Position numbers and translations under genes: made by a program. The notes under the pieces are model-generated. The model was not told the origin of the DNA and did not search any database. It was given only the letters and a program-made list of their open reading frames with translations. Shown here piece by piece: positions 1 to 4,214 of a stretch of 5,441 bases of DNA. The DNA is from Thermoleophilia bacterium (GTDB lineage Bacteria > Actinomycetota > Thermoleophilia > Gaiellales > Gaiellaceae). The DNA is taken from the NCBI GenBank assembly GCA_013362295.1, contig JABFWJ010000249.1, forward strand, positions 1 to 5,441, given 5' to 3'. Within the stretch, counting starts at the first letter, position 1. Every line of letters starts with the position of its first letter.

Positions 1-303
1 CTCGAGACGCTGAAGGGGCAGCCGAGCGACGCGGTCGCGCAGCGCCTCAACCGCGAGCGCGGTCTCGGCCCGTGGTCGGTCGGCGTCGTGTGCCTGCAGG
101 GCCTCGGCCGATACGAATACGGGCTCGCGCGCGACCTCGGGCTCGTGAAGCTCGCCGCCGCGCTGACCGGCCGCTGGGTCGAGGCAGAGGAGACCGACGC
201 GCTGCTCGCGCCCTACGGCGAGTGGGCCGGCCTCGCGAGCGTGTACCTCCTTGCCGGGTTCAGCAGGGGTCTCATACCCTTGGCACGTGCCGCAGCCGCC
301 TGA
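1..303 (+). CDS. HhH-GPD DNA glycosylase, AlkA-like, C-terminal fragment (5' end outside window)
   Basis: This is the last 100 codons of a gene that begins left of the window; the frame is open from base 1 and stops at TGA 301-303. Proteins of this family excise alkylated bases such as 3-methyladenine in base-excision repair. The visible part carries the helix-hairpin-helix end (GLGPWSVGVV, residues 21-30 of the fragment) followed by the segment ARDLGLVK (43-50). Its aspartate, residue 45, aligns with the catalytic Asp of AlkA, as in the E. coli segment PDDYLIK. The tail (GEWAGLASVYLLAG, 73-86) matches the position of the AlkA segment that usually reads PWRSYA..hlW, although the tryptophan/arginine pattern differs. 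The last 17 bases overlap the predicted GTG start of pgl. Family membership is well supported. Substrate range, and whether it is AlkA proper or a relative, cannot be judged without the N-terminal half. Confidence 0.82.
   Translation, partial: LETLKGQPSDAVAQRLNRERGLGPWSVGVVCLQGLGRYEYGLARDLGLVKLAAALTGRWVEAEETDALLAPYGEWAGLASVYLLAGFSRGLIPLARAAAA
251..280 (+). promoter_or_regulatory. Predicted pgl promoter giving a leaderless mRNA
   Basis: TTGCCG (251-256) and TACCCT (275-280, fitting TAnnnT) are separated by 18 bp. The -10 ends 6 nt before GTG 287, so transcription could start at or next to the first base of the start codon. A small hairpin GGGT-CTCAT-ACCC (267-279) overlaps the -10. The element lies inside the end of the glycosylase gene. 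It is predicted from motif spacing only. Confidence 0.4.
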
Positions 304-970
304 CCTGCGCGTCGTCGACGACCCCGCCGAGGAGGTGGGGCGGCTGATCGCGGAGCAGGCCGGGCGCGCCGGATCGATCGTCCTCACCGGCGGAACGTCG
401 CCCGGCCGGGCATACGAGCGCGCGGCGGAGCTGCAACCCGACTGGAGCCCGGTGACGCTCTGGTGGGGCGACGAGCGCTGCGTCCCGCCGGACGACGATC
501 GGTCGAACTACAAGCTCGCGCGCACGACCCTCGTCGATCGGCTGGCCGAGCCACCGGGGGAGGTGCACCGGATCCGCGGCGAGCTCCAGCCCGCAGATGC
601 GGCGGGCGAGCTCGACAAGGCGCTGGAGGACGCGGAGCTCGACCTCCTGCTGCTCGGCCTCGGGCCCGACGGCCACGTGGCCTCGCTCTTCCCGGGCACA
701 CCACAGCTCGACGTCGAGGACCGCCGGGCGACGAGCGGGCCCGCCGGGCTCGAGCCCCTGGTCGAGCGGGTGACCATGACGATGCCCACCCTCAGGTCGG
801 CCCAGCGCATCGTTTTCCTGATAACGGGCGCGTCCAAGGCGGACGCAGTCGTACGTGCGTTCGTGGGCGAAATCGGCCGGGACGTGCCCGCCAGCCTCCT
901 CCGCCTGGCACCAGTTCGCGTCGAGGTCTTCCTTGACAGGGCCGCAGCGTCCAAACTAGGGACTGGATGA
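287..970 (+). CDS. pgl: 6-phosphogluconolactonase
   Basis: This cytosolic enzyme hydrolyses 6-phosphoglucono-delta-lactone to 6-phosphogluconate, the second step of the oxidative pentose phosphate pathway. The 227-residue product has the usual length and the family motifs in order: LTGGTSPG (33-40, phosphate-binding loop), WGDERCVP (60-67), LGLGPDGHVASLFPG (123-137, containing the active-site histidine H130) and PASLL (201-205). I chose GTG 287 because homologues begin shortly before the strand corresponding to LRVVDD and because a -10-like hexamer lies 6 nt upstream. An in-frame TTG at 251 would add 12 unlikely residues, and the only purine-rich run (AGGGG, 265-269) is 17 nt from GTG. The gene overlaps the glycosylase end by 17 nt. 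Its stop overlaps the next start as ATGA. No zwf or gnd is visible nearby. The function call is firm; the start is less so. Confidence 0.93.
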   Translation: MPQPPDLRVVDDPAEEVGRLIAEQAGRAGSIVLTGGTSPGRAYERAAELQPDWSPVTLWWGDERCVPPDDDRSNYKLARTTLVDRLAEPPGEVHRIRGELQPADAAGELDKALEDAELDLLLLGLGPDGHVASLFPGTPQLDVEDRRATSGPAGLEPLVERVTMTMPTLRSAQRIVFLITGASKADAVVRAFVGEIGRDVPASLLRLAPVRVEVFLDRAAASKLGTG

Positions 971-1509
971 GCGAACCGGAGCCCCAGAACGCCGCGCGCG
1001 ACGTCTTCGAGATCGAGCGGCCCGAGCAGCTGAAAGCGCTGGGACATCCACTGCGGCTGAAGGTGCTGCAGGTCCTCGGCGAGTCCGAGCAGCCGCTGAC
1101 GAACCGCGAGCTCGCCGCCGCGCTGTCGGTCGACCCCGGCCACCTGCACTTCCACGTGCGCATGCTCCACCGCGCCGGGTTGATCGAGCTCGCGCATGCG
1201 GCCGGACGCGAGAAGCCGTATCGCCCGATCGCGAAGCACTTCTACGTCGGGCAGGAGATCCGGGCGACCGGGCTCGCGAGCGACCTGCAGGCGGCTCAGC
1301 TGCGCGAGCTGCAGCGCGGCTTCGACTTGTTCGCCGCCGACGGCGAGTTCCGCAGCGCACAGGTGCACGCGAAGCTCGACATCGAGACCGTGCGCACGCT
1401 GCTCAACGAGCTCGTGCACAAGCTGACCGAGCTGGAGGACGAGTCGAAGCCGCCGCTCTCGGTTACGGTCGCGTTTCACCCGCTGATCACGCAGGGCGAA
1501 GCGGACTAG
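967..1509 (+). CDS. ArsR-like winged-helix transcriptional regulator
   Basis: This 180-residue cytosolic DNA-binding protein starts with a classic ArsR/HTH_20-type opening, LKALGHPLRLKVLQVL (22-37). A helix-turn-helix follows at about 45-70 (NRELAAALSV, recognition helix around GHLHFHVRML) and then a wing at about 73-90. The C-terminal half is helical and may mediate dimerisation or ligand binding. There is no cysteine in the protein, so the thiolate metal sites of ArsR, SmtB or CadC sensors are absent, and metal sensing by those sites is unlikely. ATG 967 overlaps the pgl stop as ATGA, which suggests translational coupling and co-transcription with pgl. A link to sugar-phosphate metabolism is possible but rests on position alone. 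The gene ends at TAG 1507-1509, directly against the convergent neighbour. The fold is confident; the target genes and signal are unknown. Confidence 0.87.
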   Translation: MSEPEPQNAARDVFEIERPEQLKALGHPLRLKVLQVLGESEQPLTNRELAAALSVDPGHLHFHVRMLHRAGLIELAHAAGREKPYRPIAKHFYVGQEIRATGLASDLQAAQLRELQRGFDLFAADGEFRSAQVHAKLDIETVRTLLNELVHKLTELEDESKPPLSVTVAFHPLITQGEAD

Positions 1510-2142
1510 CTACTCCGAACCCGGCAGCACCGGCGACGCGGGCAGGGTGTGCTCCATCCCCCGCCGCCGCGCCAGCTCCTGCAGCGCGAGCGCGGTGTCC
1601 GCGACCGCGACGTCCTCGAGATGCTCGTCGCGCGTCTCGAACGAGGCGACGACGGACTCGACCGCCTCTGCGTATCCGGCGACGTCGTGCGCCGAGATGT
1701 ACGCGAGCGCGTCGGCGACGTCGTGCGGAAAGTCGTCGCGCTCGCGCAACGACTCCGCGACATGGCGCGCCTCCGGCCAGCGGCCGAGCGCGAGCAGGGC
1801 GATCGCCGCGGCGTACCGGCCGATCGGCGACTCCGCGGTCGCCGACCCAAGCTCGAGCGTCCACGGCGCGAGCTCCTCGACGGCCGCGTCGTCGTGGGCG
1901 AGCAGGGACGCCTTGAGCGCACCGACCGGCCGGCCCCACGACTCGCCGCCGCTCCAACTCTCGCGCCAGCGGGCGGCGGCCCGGCGGAACCAGTCGGCCG
2001 CCTCGCCCTCCCCTGCCATCAGGAGCGCAAGCCCGGCGGCGTAGGCAGCATTGCCCTTCCGCACGAGGGAGCGCTCGTCGAGGTCGCCGAACTGCTGCTC
2101 GTAACGGGATTTTTTGACCTCGGCGGCGGGAATCCAATTCAT
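1510..2142 (-). CDS. Hypothetical all-helical (TPR-like) protein
   Basis: I do not recognise this 210-residue protein. It has no signal peptide, no membrane segment and no cysteine, so it is probably soluble and cytosolic. Two segments look like single TPR-type helix pairs: residues 33-63 (AYAAGLALLMAGEGEAADWF and on) and 107-137 (IGRYAAAIALLALGRWPEAR and on), each with the small-residue spacing of that motif. The rest, rich in Ala, Glu and Arg, is also predicted helical by eye, so a short helical-repeat scaffold is likely. The start ATG (2142-2140) is 23 bp from the divergent methyltransferase start and has no Shine-Dalgarno sequence; a TACAAC hexamer ends 8 nt upstream on this strand. The stop TAG abuts the stop of the ArsR-like gene. 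Antisense frames are open too, but none carries a recognisable motif. That it is a real gene is likely; its role is unknown. Confidence 0.72.
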   Translation of the reverse strand: MNWIPAAEVKKSRYEQQFGDLDERSLVRKGNAAYAAGLALLMAGEGEAADWFRRAAARWRESWSGGESWGRPVGALKASLLAHDDAAVEELAPWTLELGSATAESPIGRYAAAIALLALGRWPEARHVAESLRERDDFPHDVADALAYISAHDVAGYAEAVESVVASFETRDEHLEDVAVADTALALQELARRRGMEHTLPASPVLPGSE

Positions 2143-2150
2143 CGGGATAC

Positions 2151-2158
2151 GTTGTAAT
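2151..2158. promoter_or_regulatory. AT-rich element readable as a -10 on both strands between divergent genes
   Basis: GTTGTAAT contains TGTAAT on the + strand (2153-2158, ending 7 nt before ATG 2166) and TACAAC on the - strand (2156-2151, ending 8 nt before ATG 2142). Neither start has a Shine-Dalgarno sequence, so both mRNAs may be leaderless. I see no good -35 at the right distance on either strand, so this is a weak call. Confidence 0.3.
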
Positions 2159-2165
2159 AGCTGAG

Positions 2166-2729
2166 ATGCAGACGAAGTTTTACGGACTGACGTTCGTGAG
2201 CGAGCCCGGTCGGGTGTTCTCGCCGCGTCCGACGACGGAGAAACTCGTCGCCGCGGCCCTCGAGCGCGTCGGCGGCGGGCACGCCCGCGTGGCAGACATC
2301 GGCACGGGATCCGGGGTCGTGGCGATCACGCTCGCCCTGCGGGCGCCCCGCATCGACGTTTGGGCGAGCGACACCTGCGCGAGTGCTCTCCGTGTCGCGT
2401 CCGGAAACGCCGCGCGGCTCGGCGCCCAGCTGCACCTCGTGCACGGCGACCTGCTCGAGGGACTGCCGCGCGACCTCGACCTGATCGTCGCCAACCTGCC
2501 GTACCTCCCGCCGGGCACCCCGGGATACGAGAACGAGCCGGCGGCCGCCGTCTTCTCGAGCGGCGACGGACTCGACCACTACCGCAGGCTGCTCGCCGAC
2601 GCCGCCGACCACCTCACCGACGACGGCGGCGTCATCCTGCAGTTCGACGGCGATGTGCTGGAGGCAGAGCGCAGCGAGCTGAGGTGGCTGCTCGGCCGGC
2701 TCGAGTCGTCCGTCGCCGCGGCGGCGTAA
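2166..2729 (+). CDS. PrmC/HemK-like SAM-dependent methyltransferase lacking the N-terminal domain
   Basis: This 187-residue class I methyltransferase opens with FYGLTFVSEPGRVFSPRPTT (5-24), which corresponds to the linker hairpin and PRPETE segment that begin the catalytic domain of PrmC. SAM motif I is VADIGTGSG (42-50), with an acidic residue at the end of strand 2 (ASDT, 67-70). The catalytic NPPY motif appears as NLPYLPP (110-116). The PrmC-type segment EPAAAVFSSGDGLDHYRRLL (124-143) follows. PrmC methylates the glutamine of the GGQ motif in release factors, but it is about 280 residues long and uses an N-terminal helical bundle absent here. The C-terminus also lacks the usual final strands. 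The substrate may therefore differ: a protein glutamine or a small molecule are both possible. The start is the only ATG near the hairpin, 23 bp from the divergent gene. The fold is firm; the substrate is uncertain. Confidence 0.85.
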   Translation: MQTKFYGLTFVSEPGRVFSPRPTTEKLVAAALERVGGGHARVADIGTGSGVVAITLALRAPRIDVWASDTCASALRVASGNAARLGAQLHLVHGDLLEGLPRDLDLIVANLPYLPPGTPGYENEPAAAVFSSGDGLDHYRRLLADAADHLTDDGGVILQFDGDVLEAERSELRWLLGRLESSVAAAA

Positions 2730-2738
2730 GCGATCGAG

Positions 2739-3503
2739 CTAGGCCGGCGGCCAGCGCTGCGCGCCGAGATCGCGTGAGATCGAGCGCGCAGCCTCTCCGA
2801 TCACGGTCGCGACCGCCGTCTCGCGCGACTTCCCGCTCAGGCGCTCGGTCGGCCCCGCAACTCCGATGCCGCCGACCAACACTCCGAGGCGGCCGAAGAT
2901 CGGCGCGGCGAACCCCACCTCGCCGAGCACGGCCTCTTCGCGCTCGACGGCGTAGCCACGCTCGCGCACCGCCTCCAGCTCGCGCGCAAGGGCGGTCGTC
3001 GTCGAGATCGTCCGTCCGGTCAGCTTCGGGAGGCCGGCGGCGAGCACGTCCTCACGCTCGGGCGCCGGCAGATAGGCGAGCACAGCCTTGCCGAGGGCCG
3101 TCGCGTGCATCGGCAACACGGCGCCCACCTCCAGGATCTGCAGCGACGTGTCGGGCCGGAAGACGTGGTGAACGACGAGCACCCCGTCGCCGTACGGAAC
3201 GCCGACGCGCACCGATTCGCCTGCACGTGTCGAGAGGAGCTCCGACCACGCGAGCGAGCGCGCACGCAGCTCGTTCAGATCCAGGTAGCGGTTCGAGAGG
3301 CGGAGCAGCTGCGGTCCGAGCTGGTACTTGTCGCTGTCGGGATCCTGCTCCACGAGCCCGTGGTCGTGCAGCGTGCGCAACAGCCCGTGCACCGTCGTCT
3401 TCGCCAGGCCGAGACGCTCGGCGAGCTCGCTGACGCCGAGCCGCCCGGGGCTGGCGGCGAGCGTGCGCAGGATGCGCGCGGCACGGTCGACCGACTGAAT
3501 CAT
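2739..3503 (-). CDS. IclR-family transcriptional regulator
   Basis: This 254-residue protein has the standard two-domain IclR layout and length. An N-terminal winged helix (about 1-65) has its helix-turn-helix at GVSELAERLGLAKTTVHGLL (23-42) followed by the turn into HDHGLVEQD. The C-terminal effector-binding domain (about 75-250) shows PMHATALGKAVLAYL (131-145), AVEREEAVLGEVGFAAPIF (185-203) and GGIGVAGPTERL (211-222). The gene is divergent from dhaM, 47 bp apart, and the gap holds an inverted repeat inside the predicted dhaM promoter. This makes local control of dhaM-HPr, and of itself, the natural hypothesis. IclR proteins of the GylR type control glycerol operons in actinomycetes, so a glycerol- or dihydroxyacetone-related effector is plausible but not shown. 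The start ATG (3503-3501) has no Shine-Dalgarno sequence. The stop lies 9 bp from the convergent methyltransferase stop. Confidence 0.93.
   Translation of the reverse strand: MIQSVDRAARILRTLAASPGRLGVSELAERLGLAKTTVHGLLRTLHDHGLVEQDPDSDKYQLGPQLLRLSNRYLDLNELRARSLAWSELLSTRAGESVRVGVPYGDGVLVVHHVFRPDTSLQILEVGAVLPMHATALGKAVLAYLPAPEREDVLAAGLPKLTGRTISTTTALARELEAVRERGYAVEREEAVLGEVGFAAPIFGRLGVLVGGIGVAGPTERLSGKSRETAVATVIGEAARSISRDLGAQRWPPA
2756..2792. terminator. GC-rich hairpin at a convergent gene junction, possible bidirectional terminator
   Basis: GCTGCGCGC (2756-2764) and GCGCGCAGC (2784-2792) form a perfect 9-bp stem. The 19-nt loop can pair further through GATC (2768-2771) with GATC (2778-2781). 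It starts 26 nt after the methyltransferase stop and lies within the last codons of the iclR gene. No T-run follows on either strand, so it would not be a standard intrinsic terminator; it may only reflect GC-rich coding sequence. Confidence 0.3.
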
Positions 3504-3512
3504 CGAGACAGC

Positions 3513-3541
3513 ATTGTCGAAAGGCGTTCGACATTGTAGAA
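3513..3541 (-). promoter_or_regulatory. Predicted iclR promoter, facing and overlapping the dhaM promoter
   Basis: On the - strand GACAAT (3518-3513) can serve as -10, ending 9 nt before ATG 3503. A weak TTCTAC (3541-3536) lies 17 bp further upstream as -35. The transcript would be leaderless or nearly so. The -35 is poor, so this promoter is less certain than the dhaM one. Confidence 0.33.
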
Positions 3542-3542
3542 T
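3514..3542 (+). promoter_or_regulatory. Predicted dhaM promoter giving a leaderless mRNA
   Basis: TTGTCG (3514-3519) and TAGAAT (3537-3542, five of six consensus bases) are separated by exactly 17 bp. The -10 ends 8 nt before GTG 3551, which has no Shine-Dalgarno sequence, so the mRNA probably starts at or next to the start codon. Confidence 0.55.
3515..3533. promoter_or_regulatory. Inverted-repeat operator, probable IclR-regulator site
   Basis: TGTCGAA (3515-3521) and TTCGACA (3527-3533) form a perfect 7-bp inverted repeat with a 5-bp spacer (AGGCG). It lies across the -35 and spacer of the predicted dhaM promoter and overlaps the predicted iclR -10. A bound protein would block both promoters. 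The assignment to the adjacent IclR protein is inferred from position. Confidence 0.55.
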
Positions 3543-3550
3543 GACTGGCA

Positions 3551-3967
3551 GTGGCCTCGACGAACGGACATGGTCTCGTTGGGCTGGTGCTCGTCTCGCA
3601 TAGCGCCTCGATCGCAGCAGGCCTGGCCGAGTTGGTGGCGCAGGTCGCCGGGCCGGACGTGGCGATCGTAACGGCGGCCGGCGGCCCCGACGGCACGCTG
3701 GGAACGGACGGCGGCCGCGTGCTGGAAGCGCTGCGCCGGGCCGACTCGGCCGCGGGCTCCGTCGTGCTCGTCGACCTCGGCAGCTCGCTGCTCTCGGTCC
3801 GGGCGGCGCTCGGGGAACTGAGCGACGACGAAGCGGCCCGCGTCGTCCTCGCCGACGGACCGCTCGTCGAGGGAGCGATCGCGGCGGGCGTCACCGCGTC
3901 GACCGGAGCGGCACTCGCGGACGTCGCGGCCGCGGCCGAGGAGGCACGCAGTGTCCGAAAGCTCTGA
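3551..3967 (+). CDS. dhaM: PTS-dependent dihydroxyacetone kinase phosphotransferase subunit (IIA domain)
   Basis: DhaM passes phosphate from HPr to the ADP bound in DhaL, which lets DhaK-DhaL phosphorylate dihydroxyacetone to dihydroxyacetone phosphate. The 138-residue protein equals the IIA (mannose-type) domain of E. coli DhaM and aligns along its length: LVLVSHS (12-18) with the phospho-acceptor His17, GTLGTDGGRVLEAL (48-61), VVLVDLGSSLLS (71-82) and DGPLVEGAIAA (102-112). E. coli DhaM continues into HPr and EI-like domains; here the protein stops and HPr is encoded by the next, overlapping gene (17 nt). GTG 3551 is the only sensible start; the ATG at 3541 is out of frame. No dhaK or dhaL is present in the window, and neither gene flanking dhaM encodes one, so the partners are presumably beyond the right edge or elsewhere. 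The identification is strong. Confidence 0.93.
   Translation: MASTNGHGLVGLVLVSHSASIAAGLAELVAQVAGPDVAIVTAAGGPDGTLGTDGGRVLEALRRADSAAGSVVLVDLGSSLLSVRAALGELSDDEAARVVLADGPLVEGAIAAGVTASTGAALADVAAAAEEARSVRKL
3938..3944 (+). promoter_or_regulatory. Shine-Dalgarno site of the HPr gene inside dhaM
   Basis: GAGGAGG lies 6 nt before GTG 3951, within the last codons of dhaM. It fixes the HPr start and contrasts with the Shine-Dalgarno-free starts elsewhere in the window, as expected for an internal operon gene. Confidence 0.75.
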
Positions 3968-4214
3968 GCTCGTCAAGCTGCCGTCGTCCGTTCCGCTGCA
4001 CGCGCGGCCCGCAGGTGCGTTCGTCCGCACGGCGGCCTCGTTCGCCTCGACGATCGACGTGCAGGCAAACGGGCGGCGTGCGAACGCGAAGAGCATCCTG
4101 GAGATCCTCGGGCTGGGAGCAGACGGCGGCGCGGAGCTGAGGATCTCGGCCTCAGGCGACGACGCCGCCGCGGCTGTCGCGAAGCTCACTCAACTCGTCG
4201 CCGAGCTCGCCTGA
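3951..4214 (+). CDS. ptsH: Phosphocarrier protein HPr
   Basis: HPr carries phosphate from Enzyme I to IIA-type proteins in the cytosol. The 87-residue product is of normal length. The active-site loop PLHARPAG (15-22) contains His18, equivalent to His15 of model HPr. AKSILEILGLG (46-56) contains Ser48, the counterpart of Ser46 that HPr kinase modifies in Firmicutes; no such kinase is seen here. The GTG start is fixed by GAGGAGG six bases upstream and overlaps the end of dhaM by 17 nt, so the two are translated from one mRNA and probably work as a pair, with DhaM the likely receiver of the phosphate. The last 63 bases are also coding on the other strand, for the end of Enzyme I. It could supply other PTS transporters too, since a genome may hold a single HPr. 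The family is certain; the exclusive role is not. Confidence 0.94.
   Translation: MSESSELVKLPSSVPLHARPAGAFVRTAASFASTIDVQANGRRANAKSILEILGLGADGGAELRISASGDDAAAAVAKLTQLVAELA

Larger units (their letters stand above)
3512..3541 (+). repeat. Pair of 10-bp direct repeats, 20 bp apart
   Basis: CATTGTCGAA (3512-3521) and CATTGTAGAA (3532-3541) match at 9 of 10 positions and are offset by 20 bp, about two helical turns. They lie in the iclR-dhaM gap, so two protein subunits bound there would sit on the same DNA face. The second copy with the preceding bases also forms an imperfect palindrome, TTCGACA-T-TGTAGAA (3527-3541), with one mismatched pair. Confidence 0.6.

Noticed and set aside
251..286. TTG 251 as the start of pgl
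   Set aside because: It would add 12 residues not expected in the family, has no Shine-Dalgarno sequence at the right distance and coincides with the predicted -35. GTG 287 fits better.
508..1479. Open frame of 323 codons on the - strand
   Set aside because: It lies antisense to pgl and the ArsR-like gene, both of which show clear family motifs. Its product is low-complexity and motif-free, as expected from GC-rich third-position bias.
2110..2119. T-run plus TTGACC as a -35 for the methyltransferase gene, or a + strand terminator tail
   Set aside because: The distance to the -10-like TGTAAT is 33 bp, far too long for a promoter. No stem precedes the T-run, which encodes Lys-Lys of the - strand gene.
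1549..2157. Open frame of 202 codons on the + strand opposite the helical-repeat gene
   Set aside because: Its product is an Arg-rich, low-complexity sequence without helix periodicity or a known motif, whereas the - strand frame gives a balanced protein with TPR-like helices. The evidence is weaker here than elsewhere because the - strand gene is itself unrecognised.
2360..3433. Open frame of 357 codons on the + strand
   Set aside because: It is an Arg/Ala/Pro-rich translation crossing the methyltransferase gene in another frame and antisense to the IclR gene; both real genes have clear domains.
3052..3894. Open frame of 280 codons on the - strand
   Set aside because: It overlaps dhaM antisense and the IclR gene out of frame; its Ser/Arg/Pro-rich product carries no motif.
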